A stretch of 64,000 nt of DNA, from the NCBI RefSeq assembly GCF_004166885.1, contig NZ_RCYU01000001.1:248001-312000 (forward strand). Reading direction: 5' to 3'. The stretch is from Streptococcus sp. bf_0095 (lineage in GTDB: Bacteria > Bacillota > Bacilli > Lactobacillales > Streptococcaceae). Each line of letters starts with the position of its first letter. Position 1 is the first letter of the stretch. The notes beneath the pieces were generated by a model. The model ran no database searches. It had not been told where the DNA came from and worked only from the letters and a program-made list of their open reading frames with translations. Both the position numbers and the translations under genes were made by a program. Shown here piece after piece: positions 34,655 to 46,035 of the stretch.

Positions 34655-35761
34655 ATGGAAGAAAAGGTTGTTTATATTGTAGGTCTAGGACTAATTGGCA
34701 CTTCGTTAGCCATGGGGATCCGGAAAGCTCATCCGCAAGTGACTTTACTAGGCTATAATCGTAGTCAAGCCTCACGAGATATTGCTCTAAAGAAGGGAAT
34801 TGTTGATGAGGTGACGGCTGATTTGGAAGAGTTTGCTTCTCGAGCTGATGTCATCATCGTCTCCCTACCTGTCAAGCAAACCATTCAAACCTTTCAGCAA
34901 CTGGCGAGAATGCCACTGAAAGAAGGAGTCATTGTGACGGATGTGGGCTCCACCAAGGGGGCCATTGTAGAAGCTGGCGAAAATGCTTTTAGACATCTCC
35001 CAGTCAGTTTTGTCGGCGGGCATCCCATGGCGGGGAGTCATAAGACGGGAGCTGCCTCAGCTGACTCCACCCTCTTTGAAAATGCCTACTATATTTTTAC
35101 GCCAACAGCTACGACAGACCCAAGTGCTGTCTTGGAATTGAAGGATCTCCTCTCAGGGCTTGGAGCCCGTTTCATCGAGGTAGATCCAGTGGAACACGAT
35201 CGGGTTACTTCTCAGATCAGCCACTTTCCTCACGTATTGGCAGCTACCCTGATGGGACAAGCAGCTGCTTATACAGAAGAGCATGCCTTAGCAGGTCGCT
35301 TTGCTGCAGGAGGATTTCGTGATATGACGCGGATTGCGGAGAGTGAGCCCAGTATGTGGACCTCCATTCTGCTATCTAATCCAGCTTCGGTTCTCGATCG
35401 GATAGCGGATTTTCAGGATCGTCTTGACCAAGTTGCTGAGATGATTCGCCAAGGACAAGAAGATGCCATTTGGTCCTTCTTTGACCATAGTCGAGAGCAA
35501 CGGCAACATATGCAGATCCATAAGAGAGGAGGGGTGGAAAGCACCTTCGATATTTTTGTGGATGTCCCAGATGAAGAAGATGTCATCCTTCGGATCCTCG
35601 AATTGCTTCGTGGTACCTCCTTGGTCAATATTCATATTAATGAAGAAAACCGAGAAGATGTCTACGGGATTCTCCAGATTTCCTTTAAGACGGCTGCAGA
35701 TCAAGCGCGGGCTGAAGCCCTAATCACCGAGCAAACGGATTATAGTGTGGTGATTAAATAG
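34655..35761 (+). CDS. tyrA: Prephenate dehydrogenase
   Basis: Oxidises prephenate to 4-hydroxyphenylpyruvate for tyrosine. 368 residues: Rossmann motif VGLGLIGTSLAMG, FVGGHPMAGSHKTGA (substrate), SHFPHVLAATL, and a C-terminal ACT domain from about residue 295 (ESTFDIFVDVPDEEDVI) that suggests feedback control by tyrosine. It follows aroC by 12 nt. Confidence 0.95.
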   Translation: MEEKVVYIVGLGLIGTSLAMGIRKAHPQVTLLGYNRSQASRDIALKKGIVDEVTADLEEFASRADVIIVSLPVKQTIQTFQQLARMPLKEGVIVTDVGSTKGAIVEAGENAFRHLPVSFVGGHPMAGSHKTGAASADSTLFENAYYIFTPTATTDPSAVLELKDLLSGLGARFIEVDPVEHDRVTSQISHFPHVLAATLMGQAAAYTEEHALAGRFAAGGFRDMTRIAESEPSMWTSILLSNPASVLDRIADFQDRLDQVAEMIRQGQEDAIWSFFDHSREQRQHMQIHKRGGVESTFDIFVDVPDEEDVILRILELLRGTSLVNIHINEENREDVYGILQISFKTAADQARAEALITEQTDYSVVIK

Positions 35762-35860
35762 GTCCCAAGTAGGATTTTTACAAAAATAGCAGTTTCTAAC
35801 ACAAGATCTACCAGAATCTTTGTATAATAGAACAAAATCAAATTGTTAAGGAGAAATCAC

Positions 35861-36199
35861 ATGTCAAATATTTATGATCTAGCCAATGAGTTGTCACGCG
35901 GAATTCGTGACTTACCAGAATACAAGGCTGTCCTTGCTAGTAAGGAAGCCATTGATGCCGATGCCGATGCAAAAGCGTTATTCGGAGACTACCTGGCTTT
36001 CCAACAAGAAATTCATGGAGTCATCCAGTCTGGACAAATGCCAACTGAAGACCAACAAAAGAAAATGCAGGACTTTGCTGGGAAGTTACAAGGAAACCCA
36101 ATTGTAAATGAGTTTTTCACCAAACAACAGCAATTGTCTGTTTATCTAGGAGATATTGAACGGATTATTTTTGATCCAGTTCAAGATTTATTTAAATAA
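35861..36199 (+). CDS. YlbF/YmcA family protein (UPF0342)
   Basis: Helical protein of 112 residues from the ATG at 35861 (AAGGAG upstream). It contains [31 protein letters not shown] and a C-terminal [20 protein letters not shown]. Relatives YlbF and YmcA of B. subtilis work with YaaT and RNase Y in mRNA processing; whether this protein does so is unproven. It is set inside the aromatic operon and followed by a terminator. Confidence 0.85.
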   Translation: MSNIYDLANELSRGIRDLPEYKAVLASKEAIDADADAKALFGDYLAFQQEIHGVIQSGQMPTEDQQKKMQDFAGKLQGNPIVNEFFTKQQQLSVYLGDIERIIFDPVQDLFK

Positions 36200-36202
36200 G
36201 GG

Positions 36203-36229
36203 AGAGGTGGAGAGCCCACCTCTTTTTCT
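36203..36229 (+). terminator. Terminator between the YlbF-like gene and aroA
   Basis: AGAGGTGG (36203-36210) pairs with CCACCTCT (36216-36223), then five T. Confidence 0.85.
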
Positions 36230-36313
36230 TTCCCATCTTAGAGGACCTTCCAAGTGAACGTTGAAAATGGCTGTTTTTTATGGTAAAATTTTTAGAAAAG
36301 CTTGAAGGGGTAA

Positions 36314-38068
<1,755 letters not shown>

Positions 38069-38078
<10 letters not shown>

Positions 38079-38923
38079 CTTATCTCGGTCCTAAGGGATC
38101 CTTTACCCATCATGTAGCTCTAGAAAGTTTTCAAGACGCTGCATTGTGTCCTTATGGTTCTATTACTGAGGTATTGAAAGCCTATGAATCCCATCAAGTA
38201 GACTATGCAGTCATCCCTGTTGAGAACTCCATTGAAGGCAGTGTCCATGAGACCATTGACTATCTCTTTCACCAGGCCAGTTTCCAGGCTATCGCAGAAG
38301 TGGTTTATCCCATTAAGCAACAACTCTTGGCCGTTAAGCAGGATCAAGTCATTGAAGTCATCTATTCGCATCCACAGGCATTAGCCCAGGGAAAAGCCTA
38401 TGTCCAAGAGCATTTTCCTCAAGCCAGACTGGAGATGACAACTTCGACTTCCTATGCAGCTCGCTATGTCTCACAACATCCCGAACTACCTATTGCAGCC
38501 ATTGCGCCTTTGGAGGCCAAGGATGAATATGGTCTGGAAGTTGTAGCCAGTAATATTCAAGAGATGGATCAGAATTATACCCGCTTTTGGATTCTTGGTC
38601 AGCGGCCTTTTGAAGGCAGTCGCTCCTTAAAGAGTGTTGCCTGCAAGGACAGTCTGGCCATTACCTTACCAAGTAATATTGCAGGTTCCTTATGCCAGGC
38701 CCTATCTACATTTGCTTCAAGAGAATTAAATTTAACAAAAATTGAGAGCCGTCCTTTAAAGACGGCCCTAGGGGAATATTTTTTTATCATCGATGTGGTG
38801 GATGCTGACGAATTACTGTTTGCTTCTACCTATCAAGAACTGGAGTCCCTAGGAGTTTCCATCAAAACCTTAGGCCACTATTCGGTCTATGTGCTAAAAG
38901 ACAATGAAACGGAGAACGTATGA
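38069..38923 (+). CDS. pheA: Prephenate dehydratase
   Basis: Makes phenylpyruvate for phenylalanine. 284 residues, single function (no chorismate mutase part). It has YLGPKGSFTHHVAL, PVENSIEGSVHETIDYL, NYTRFWILG (TRF motif) and an ACT domain with the Phe-binding ESRPLK. It overlaps aroK by 10 nt and the next gene by 4 nt. Confidence 0.96.
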
Positions 38924-40245
38924 GTAGAGAATCAGAAAACCTATCCTATCATGAACAAAAGAGATTGGATTACCTTTATTCCAACTACCATTACCTGAAC
39001 GAGAAAGAGCAGTCGGAATACAAGTACCTAAAAAATAAATCAGAGGGACGTTTCCAAGATGACCCCGTTTCAGCAATTGCTGAAGAGTCTGAGGCTTCTT
39101 CAAGTAGAGGAGAAAATGAGTCTGATGAATTACCTGTCTATCCATCACGTAGTCGAAAGGATAAAGCCAAATCCAATAAAAAGAATCGAGAGGAAGTAAC
39201 AGGTCTTCCCAAACGTAAGAAGGGAAGAAAAATCCGCTTCAAACGTATTTTAAAGTGGATTGCTGTTTTCTTATTATTGGTTCTTGGTGGGATGGTCTTT
39301 ATGTTTCTTAAGGGCTTGAATAGCAAACCTGGTGGAACCAATGCTCAACCAGCTGTTAAAGAGTATTTTAACGGACAGAAGACCAGTGACGGGGTCAATA
39401 TTCTTATCTTGGGTACAGATGGTCGAATAGGGGAAAGCTCGTCTGAGACTCGAACGGACTCCATCATGGTGGTCAATGTCAATAATAAAGATGGCAAGAT
39501 CAAGATGGTTAGCTTTATGCGGGATACTCTGGTACATATCGATGGCGTCAGCCAGCAAACAGATCCAGATTACTCAGACTACTATGACCAGAAGCTGAAT
39601 ACAGCCTTTACCATTGGAGAGCAGAATAACAACCAAGGAGCGGAATTGGTCCGTCAGATGCTCAAGGATAACTTTGACATTGATATCCAATACTATGCCA
39701 TGGTCGATTTCCAAACCTTTGCGACAGCCATCGATACCCTCTTCCCGAATGGGGTGGAGATGAATGCGCAATTCTCCACCATTGATGGTGAACCCGTTTC
39801 TGAGGTTGAAGTTCCTGATGACTTGAATATGAAGGATGGGGTCGTTCCGAATCAGACCATTAAGGTCGGAAAACAACGGATGGATGGCCGGACCCTCCTC
39901 AACTATGCTCGTTTCCGTAAAGATGATGAGGGTGACTTTGGACGTACGAGACGCCAACAAGAAGTCATGTCTGCCATTGTTCACCAAATCAAGGATCCAA
40001 CTAAACTCTTCACTGGTTCTGAAGCACTAGGAAAGGTCTTTGCTATGACGTCGACAAATGTACCGTTCTCCTTCTTGTTAACCAACGGGATTGGCTTAGT
40101 CGGAAGTGCCGGCAAGGGGATTGAACGCATTACCATTCCAGAAAATGGGGATTGGGTCGATGCCTATGATATGTATGGCGGTCAAGGACTGCTGGTTGAT
40201 TTTGACGCTTATAAAAAGAAATTGTCCCAAATGGGCCTAAGATGA
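38920..40245 (+). CDS. LytR-CpsA-Psr family glycopolymer transferase
   Basis: Attaches wall polymers (teichoic acid, capsule or rhamnan) to peptidoglycan, as known for the family. 441 residues: a long charged cytoplasmic part (1-105, rich in Lys/Glu), one helix near 108-130, then the catalytic domain with LILGTDGRIGE, ETRTDSIMVV, MVSFMRDTLV and RQQEVMSAI. It is last in the aromatic operon through an ATGA overlap. Dispersed element copy 5 follows. Confidence 0.92.
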   Translation: MSRESENLSYHEQKRLDYLYSNYHYLNEKEQSEYKYLKNKSEGRFQDDPVSAIAEESEASSSRGENESDELPVYPSRSRKDKAKSNKKNREEVTGLPKRKKGRKIRFKRILKWIAVFLLLVLGGMVFMFLKGLNSKPGGTNAQPAVKEYFNGQKTSDGVNILILGTDGRIGESSSETRTDSIMVVNVNNKDGKIKMVSFMRDTLVHIDGVSQQTDPDYSDYYDQKLNTAFTIGEQNNNQGAELVRQMLKDNFDIDIQYYAMVDFQTFATAIDTLFPNGVEMNAQFSTIDGEPVSEVEVPDDLNMKDGVVPNQTIKVGKQRMDGRTLLNYARFRKDDEGDFGRTRRQQEVMSAIVHQIKDPTKLFTGSEALGKVFAMTSTNVPFSFLLTNGIGLVGSAGKGIERITIPENGDWVDAYDMYGGQGLLVDFDAYKKKLSQMGLR

Positions 40246-40260
40246 TATAATTAAGGGATA

Positions 40261-40435
40261 GAGGCTGGGACAAAAGTCCTAGCCTCTCAATTGTCTTTAG
40301 ATTGTCGAGCAAGACGCAGTGGTTGAGTGGTCTCTACTACGCTGATTTCATCAGCTTTTACAGCCCTACCCAACTGTGCGGAGGTGGGACAACGAAATCG
40401 AATTCTAACGAATTACCGATTTCTGTCCCACTCTC
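40261..40435 (-). repeat. Dispersed three-hairpin element, copy 5 (reverse)
   Basis: Reverse orientation relative to copies 1-4. From the plus strand it begins GAGGCTGGGAC-AAAA-GTCCTAGCCTC and ends GTCCCACTCTC. It lies at the 3' end of the operon, before rlmD. Confidence 0.9.
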
Positions 40436-40453
40436 ATTCCTTTTAATTTGTAG

Positions 40454-41824
<1,371 letters not shown>

Positions 41825-41826
41825 TC

Positions 41827-41853
41827 CTCAAAAGGTTCACTGAACCTTTTGAG
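41827..41853. terminator. Perfect inverted repeat after rlmD
   Basis: CTCAAAAGGTTCA (41827-41839) and its exact complement (41841-41853) are separated by one base. It looks like a terminator stem, but no T-run follows on the plus strand. Confidence 0.5.
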
Positions 41854-41862
41854 TCCCACAAA

Positions 41863-41938
41863 CGCACCATGTTGAGGCGGTTTCACTGCTTGTACGAGCT
41901 ACGAAGTAGCATAGTAGAAACGGAAGGCCCACCATATT
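41863..41938. repeat. Diverged hairpin element A (relative of the dispersed element)
   Basis: Contains CATGTTGAGGCGGTTTCACT then CTTGTACGAGCT, a hairpin GCTAC-GAA-GTAGC, and CATAGTAGAAACGG in which GAAAC can pair back with GTTTC. A second copy of this pattern lies at about 42412-42490. Confidence 0.6.
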
Positions 41939-41994
41939 GAACTAATATAAGTATTAAAAATCCTGTAGACCAATGCAAATTTTGGAGGTGGAGT

Positions 41995-42315
41995 ATGGCT
42001 TCAAGTAAAGAATATTTAGATTTCATTTTAGAACAATTGTCCGAGTTGGAAGAGATATCATATAGAGCAATGATGGGTGAGTATATAATTTATTATCGAG
42101 GGAAAATCATAGGTGGAATTTATGATGATAGATTTTTAGTGAAGCCTGTCAAATCTGCAATAGCGTATATGCCGAATGTAGAATACGAATTGCCGTATGA
42201 AGATGCAAAGGAAATGCTATTGGTAGATGATGTTGAGAACAAAGAATATTTAACTGGCTTATTTAATTCAATGTATGATGAGTTACCTGCACCAAAACCA
42301 AAGAAAAAGAAATAA
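41995..42315 (+). CDS. TfoX N-terminal-domain protein
   Basis: 106 residues consisting only of the TfoX-N domain (MASSKEYLDFILEQLSEL, then YRAMMGEYIIYYRGKIIGGI, DDRFLVKPVKSA) with a Lys-rich end (PKPKKKK). TfoX/Sxy regulates competence in gamma-proteobacteria, but free-standing TfoX-N proteins in Firmicutes have no known role and should not be called competence factors. GGAGGTGG precedes the ATG. It is flanked on both sides by related hairpin elements, which may reflect acquisition as a cassette. Confidence 0.85.
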   Translation: MASSKEYLDFILEQLSELEEISYRAMMGEYIIYYRGKIIGGIYDDRFLVKPVKSAIAYMPNVEYELPYEDAKEMLLVDDVENKEYLTGLFNSMYDELPAPKPKKKK

Positions 42316-42411
42316 TAAAATCTCAGTTTATCTAGGTAATACCATTTAACGATAACCTTATGCTATCGTCAAAAAGTTTATAGAACAGACAAGATTACCT
42401 GGCATAATTAG

Positions 42412-42610
42412 TGTTCGCTCGTTTCATGCTGAGGCCGTACCACTGCTTGTCCGAGCTGAGGCATCAGCGAAGTAGAAGAAGATGTTCTGCCCATGGGATA
42501 GGACTCGTAGAAAGAGGAGAGAAACCGACGAAATGATACGGTAAGTCCGAACCGCTGAGTGCGTGGCTCTGCTCTTCCTATCTGAGACAGTCGAAAAGTA
42601 GAAAGGGATG
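42412..42610. repeat. Diverged hairpin element B with a second long stem
   Basis: First half repeats element A: CATGCTGAGGCCGTACCACT, CTTGTCCGAGCT, inner hairpin GCTGA-GGCA-TCAGC and GAAGTAGAA. Second half holds a long hairpin: GATAGGA and AGAGGAGAG (about 42499-42524) pair with CTCTGCTCT and TCCTATC (about 42570-42586). It occupies most of the gene-free stretch 42316-42689; no coding frame is convincing there. Confidence 0.55.
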
Positions 42611-42689
42611 GTATTGGTATCAATTAATGAGTAACAAAGTAACAGCATGATTCGAAACATTTGCTTGTAATTTGCGGAGGAACATCAAT

Positions 42690-43118
42690 ATGGATGGAAT
42701 AACAAATGATTCTATAAAAACGGCTAAACTAATGAAACAATTATGGCCCCAATTGACCGATAAAGAAGCTATTGATGAAGTAAAAAAATATACGAATGGC
42801 AAAAATACTGCAATCTTTACTGAAGTTGAAGGTGACACAATTGTAGGTCTAGCACTATGTTCACTCAGATTTGATTATGTTGAAGGTTGTAAATATAGTC
42901 CTGTTGGATTCTTAGAAGGGATTATTGTCGACGAGGAATATCGTTTAAAGGATATTGCTAAAAATCTCTGTACAAAATGTGAGGAATGGGCGAAAAATAA
43001 AGGATGTAAGGAATTTGCAAGTGACTGTACTTTAACGAATACCGATTCTATAAGATTTCATCTCAATATTGGATTTCAGGAGGCAAATAGAATTATTCAT
43101 TTTAAGAAAAAATTATAA
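42690..43118 (+). CDS. GNAT acetyltransferase resembling aminoglycoside 6'-N-acetyltransferases
   Basis: 142 residues from the ATG at 42690, chosen because GCGGAGG lies at 42674-42680. The middle and end closely follow the AAC(6')-Ic-like group: LCSLRFDYVEGC, SPVGFLEGIIV, the acetyl-CoA region EYRLKDIAKNL, then EEWAKNKGCKEFASD, TNTDSIRFHLNIGF and a closing KKKL. Family members acetylate the 6'-amino group of aminoglycosides. One deviation: RLKDIAK replaces the usual R-x-x-G-x-A/G of the CoA loop, so activity is uncertain. No mobile element is adjacent. Confidence 0.75.
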   Translation: MDGITNDSIKTAKLMKQLWPQLTDKEAIDEVKKYTNGKNTAIFTEVEGDTIVGLALCSLRFDYVEGCKYSPVGFLEGIIVDEEYRLKDIAKNLCTKCEEWAKNKGCKEFASDCTLTNTDSIRFHLNIGFQEANRIIHFKKKL

Positions 43119-43165
43119 TTTCAGAACGTGGCCAACATTTATGTATCTTTAGAAAGTGTGATAAC

Positions 43166-43774
43166 TTGAAAGAACAAATTTTTTTGATGGGTGGGAATCC
43201 GCCGATAAAGAACCATACGATTGTTAATAAAATTGTGTCATCAAGGAAGATCGAAAGAATTATCATTTTTACAGTTTTTCGTGAAAATTGGGAACCGTAC
43301 ATGAAAAAGTACACGGAAGTTTTTCAAAGTCATTTTCCTAATCTAAACGTTGATTACCTGCTCCTGGACACTGAGCAGATTGATTTTGATAGCTATCTAG
43401 ATGCTGATCTAATTATCATCGGTGGTGGAAATACGGAAAAATATATAGCTACTTATGTCAATCAGGAGTTCAAAAAATATATCGATCATATGCTTAATAA
43501 AGAGGCGAAAATTATAGGATTTTCTGCAGGAGCCCTATTATTAGGAGAAAAAGTCTATGTCTCACCAAATGATAATTCAGATCATCAGATAAAGATAAAA
43601 GATGGATTAGGACTCTTTAATCAGTTTTTAATTAGTGTCCATTACGATTCATGGAATGATAAAGCTAATAGGGATAAAGCTGAAGAACTCGTTAATGTTC
43701 CCATAATTCCACTAAATGATCATTCCTGTCTTGTATTAGATAAACTTGGAAATATTATTGAGAAAATTGACTAG
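43166..43774 (+). CDS. Peptidase E / S51-like (type 1 glutamine amidotransferase-like) protein
   Basis: About 202 residues. LMGGNPPIKNH at the N terminus, DADLIIIGGGNTEKY, and the nucleophile elbow IGFSAGALLLG with Ser instead of Cys are the marks of the S51 (dipeptidase E) group. A His follows (LISVHYDSW) as expected for a catalytic partner. The start is a TTG at 43166 with only weak ribosome binding; the ATG at 43190 would remove part of the first strand. Likely peptide hydrolase, substrate unknown. Confidence 0.75.
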   Translation: MKEQIFLMGGNPPIKNHTIVNKIVSSRKIERIIIFTVFRENWEPYMKKYTEVFQSHFPNLNVDYLLLDTEQIDFDSYLDADLIIIGGGNTEKYIATYVNQEFKKYIDHMLNKEAKIIGFSAGALLLGEKVYVSPNDNSDHQIKIKDGLGLFNQFLISVHYDSWNDKANRDKAEELVNVPIIPLNDHSCLVLDKLGNIIEKID

Positions 43775-43847
43775 TTTTCATTATCTAAATCTTGATTTAG
43801 GTAACTAAAGTGTAAACGAACATTTAGATGAAAGGTTTAGAGTAAAC

Positions 43848-44339
43848 ATGAGTCTCTTATTTGAAGAATTTAAAACCATTTGTTTCCATTTAAATCGAGT
43901 CGGAATTACACCGACACTGATGGGTTCTTTGGGATTGGAGTTTAGAACGAAAGAAAATTGGGGGCCGTCTGACATTGACATTCATGTGCCTGGTGACCCT
44001 AGAGGTTGGGAAGCACCTGATCATCTCAGAATTTATGACTGGGACAAGATAATGAAAGTGATGAAAGACTTAGGCTACGTCTTAATAGATATTCATGAGC
44101 ATGAATTCCAAAAGGATCGAGTGAGTGTTGAATTTGGAAGTATCGATTCCTTACCTGATTTTGCAGGAGTTTCGGAATCGGATATAGAGCTTATTCACAT
44201 TGAAGGAATCACTTTTCGTTTTCCAAGTATGGAGCAGTATCTAAGTATTTACAAAGCTTCTTCTCAAGACTCCTATCGAAATGATCACAATGACAATAAG
44301 GATTTTAAAAAGATCGAGTGGCTGGAAAGACATTTGTAA
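43848..44339 (+). CDS. Nucleotidyltransferase-fold-like protein
   Basis: 163 residues. MGSLGLEF, then SDIDIHVPGD, matches the GS-x(n)-DxD signature of the nucleotidyltransferase superfamily (antibiotic adenylyltransferases, MNT toxins), and VSVEFGSIDSLPDFAG supplies a possible further acidic residue. The gap between GS and DxD is longer than usual (FRTKENWGP). The C terminus (YKASSQDSYRNDHNDNKDFKKIEWL) looks like the helical end of such enzymes. Function is inferred from the motif only. It stands in a run of small AT-rich genes behind the AAC(6')-like gene. Confidence 0.6.
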   Translation: MSLLFEEFKTICFHLNRVGITPTLMGSLGLEFRTKENWGPSDIDIHVPGDPRGWEAPDHLRIYDWDKIMKVMKDLGYVLIDIHEHEFQKDRVSVEFGSIDSLPDFAGVSESDIELIHIEGITFRFPSMEQYLSIYKASSQDSYRNDHNDNKDFKKIEWLERHL

Positions 44340-44528
44340 ATTATCATATGAAAAGTAGTAAGTTGTAAAACTGACTGCTATGTTATTTTTATTATCATTT
44401 TTATTGGTCATTAAATTTATACTATAGAAAAATCTGTCCAATTGATCTAATCATAATCAAATAACAAGTAGGAACATTCATGTTTAAATCCAATAAGCTG
44501 ATTATTTTTTTAATTTCCCTTCCTTTCC

Positions 44529-44591
44529 AGTGCTTTCGACAAAGTCAAAGCAATTTTTGATGATGCTGGTGTTGATGTGGACTGGTTGTAA
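44529..44591 (+). pseudogene. C-terminal remnant of a lost gene
   Basis: SAFDKVKAIFDDAGVDVDWL followed by a stop reads as a normal protein C terminus, but the frame has no start and no sensible upstream extension. The source family is not recognised. The surrounding stretch 44340-44718 holds nothing else but the promoter and cre-like site of the nuclease gene. Confidence 0.4.
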
Positions 44592-44663
44592 AAACTTACT
44601 AAAGAGGATCCATTGTTTTATTTAATCAAACTAAAAATTGAAATCTAAACCGAATTTCTATGT

Positions 44664-44689
44664 TTGTAACCGCTTTTTTCTGCTATAAT
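44664..44689 (+). promoter_or_regulatory. Extended -10 promoter with cre-like site for the nuclease gene
   Basis: TGCTATAAT (44681-44689) is a perfect extended -10. TTGTAACCGCTTTTT (44664-44678) matches the cre consensus WTGNAANCGNWNNCW at 14 of 15 positions and overlaps the core promoter, predicting CcpA repression. Confidence 0.5.
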
Positions 44690-44718
44690 AATACTAGATA
44701 GTAATGCGGGAGTTTATT

Positions 44719-45738
44719 ATGGTTATAAAAGGTTTTTTTAAAAATGTCATCGTTGGGATAGTCGCGGTTTTCATGTCCTTAACCTTTGTTCATGGGGTTC
44801 AAGCTCAGCAAACTGGACTCGATTACCAAAGTCTTAACCTGCTACCTTTTACTGGTAATAAGCAGCTCGTTCTAGGTGAGTTTGATCATTTAGGTCGTGC
44901 AACTTCAGCACATATACAGTTACAAGACAAGGATGAACCAAAGCAGAAAAGAGAGCCACGGCTTACCTACAATCCAGTAGGCTGGCATAATTATAAGCTG
45001 TCCTATGGAAACAAAGGGAAGAAGGCCTGGTTGTTCCATAGAGGGCATCTGGTCGGCTATCAATTTAGTGGCTTGTCTAATGAAGGGAAAAATTTAGTTC
45101 CCTTAACTGCCTGGACCAATAGTGGAAATTATAGTGGCACTGCTGATAGTAATAATGAGGGGATGCTCTACTATGAAAAGCGCTTGGATAGTTGGTTGGC
45201 GACTCACCCTCATTATTGGTTAGACTACAAGGTGACTCCGGTTTATGAGGGTGATGAATTAATTCCGAGACAAGTCATCTTGCAGTATGTTGGGATTGAT
45301 CAAGAAGGAAATCTACTCCGTATAAACCTAGGAAGTCCAAAAGAATCTGTAGATGCTTATGGGATTACCACTGTTACCTTGGACAACTACTCTAAGAATG
45401 CAACGATTGATTATGTAAAAGGAACAGCAACTCCATCACTGGTTCCGACTGAGCCAAGTAGTCAAGCACAACCTGCCAGTCCTCCTGTAGAGACCCAACC
45501 AAGTCAAGCTCCTCAACCGAGTCAATCAGTAGAGCCAGCTCAGCCAGTTCAACCTGTGGAGCCTACAGAACCAAGTCGTCAATTGGCTCCAGTAGTATAT
45601 GTGGCAAGAAATGGGAGTGCGGATGTTTATTGGTATTCTTTAGACAACATGCCTCGCAATACTAATTTTTCTAAGGTTGTTCAGATGTCAGAAGAGCAAG
45701 CACTAAGTCTCGGAAAGAGGCATACAAGTAAGGAATGA
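44719..45738 (+). CDS. Secreted DNA/RNA non-specific endonuclease
   Basis: Exported nuclease of about 339 residues. A signal peptide (hydrophobic core IVGIVAVFMSLTFVHG, cleavage near VQAQ) is followed by the beta-beta-alpha-metal nuclease domain with LFHRGHLVGYQF (catalytic His; HRGH where EndA-type enzymes have DRGH) and NLVPLTAWTNSGN (metal-binding Asn region). A Pro/Gln/Ser linker (about 240-290) leads to a C-terminal module ending YWYSLDNMPRNTN and ALSLGKRHT, seen in other streptococcal exported proteins. The ATG at 44719 is preferred because CGGGAG precedes it; 44704 is the alternative. Could cut extracellular DNA, for nutrition or against neutrophil traps. Confidence 0.87.
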   Translation: MVIKGFFKNVIVGIVAVFMSLTFVHGVQAQQTGLDYQSLNLLPFTGNKQLVLGEFDHLGRATSAHIQLQDKDEPKQKREPRLTYNPVGWHNYKLSYGNKGKKAWLFHRGHLVGYQFSGLSNEGKNLVPLTAWTNSGNYSGTADSNNEGMLYYEKRLDSWLATHPHYWLDYKVTPVYEGDELIPRQVILQYVGIDQEGNLLRINLGSPKESVDAYGITTVTLDNYSKNATIDYVKGTATPSLVPTEPSSQAQPASPPVETQPSQAPQPSQSVEPAQPVQPVEPTEPSRQLAPVVYVARNGSADVYWYSLDNMPRNTNFSKVVQMSEEQALSLGKRHTSKE

Positions 45739-45761
45739 GGATCAGTTATTTTGATAATAAG

Positions 45762-45785
45762 AAAGCCCAATTGCTGGGCTTTTTG
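45762..45785 (+). terminator. Terminator after the nuclease gene
   Basis: AAAGCCCA-ATTGC-TGGGCTTT followed by T. Confidence 0.88.
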
Positions 45786-45830
45786 TTGTAGGGTAAGTAC
45801 TAAATAGGAGAACTAAAATGATTGAAAATA

Positions 45831-45839
45831 TGCTATAAT
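45831..45839 (+). promoter_or_regulatory. Extended -10 promoter of the Fic module
   Basis: TGCTATAAT directly upstream of GGAGG and the antitoxin ATG. Confidence 0.6.
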
Positions 45840-45858
45840 AATAGGACGGAGGTAGAAT

Positions 45859-46035
45859 ATGACCTTAGATGTAGATAAAGAAAAAATGATGATTATGGGT
45901 GTGGTTTTTGACAACAAAAAGGTTTTTAAGAGCGTCTGGTTTGCTCTGAGCACCAATATGATTGAAGGATGGCATCCCACGGTAGAAGACGTGGAGCGAC
46001 TGAGAGAAGAGGCAGTTGCATTAGGAGTTGGATAA
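45859..46035 (+). CDS. Small Fic antitoxin (VbhA/class I type)
   Basis: 58-residue protein starting MTLDVDKEKMMIMGVVFDNK, with GGAGG at 45848-45852. It carries T32-N-M-I-E36-G37 (in LSTNMIEGWHP), which fits the inhibitory motif (S/T)xxxE(G/N) of class I Fic systems, where a separate small protein inserts a Glu into the ATP site of Fic. Its stop overlaps the Fic ATG (TAATG), the classic antitoxin-toxin coupling. The call rests on this motif and context, as the rest of the sequence is not recognised. Confidence 0.75.
   Translation: MTLDVDKEKMMIMGVVFDNKKVFKSVWFALSTNMIEGWHPTVEDVERLREEAVALGVG

Noticed and set aside
41995..42315. TfoX-like gene as a competence regulator
   Set aside because: Only the TfoX N-domain is present, and streptococcal competence is run by ComX/ComRS/ComCDE; the name does not carry over.
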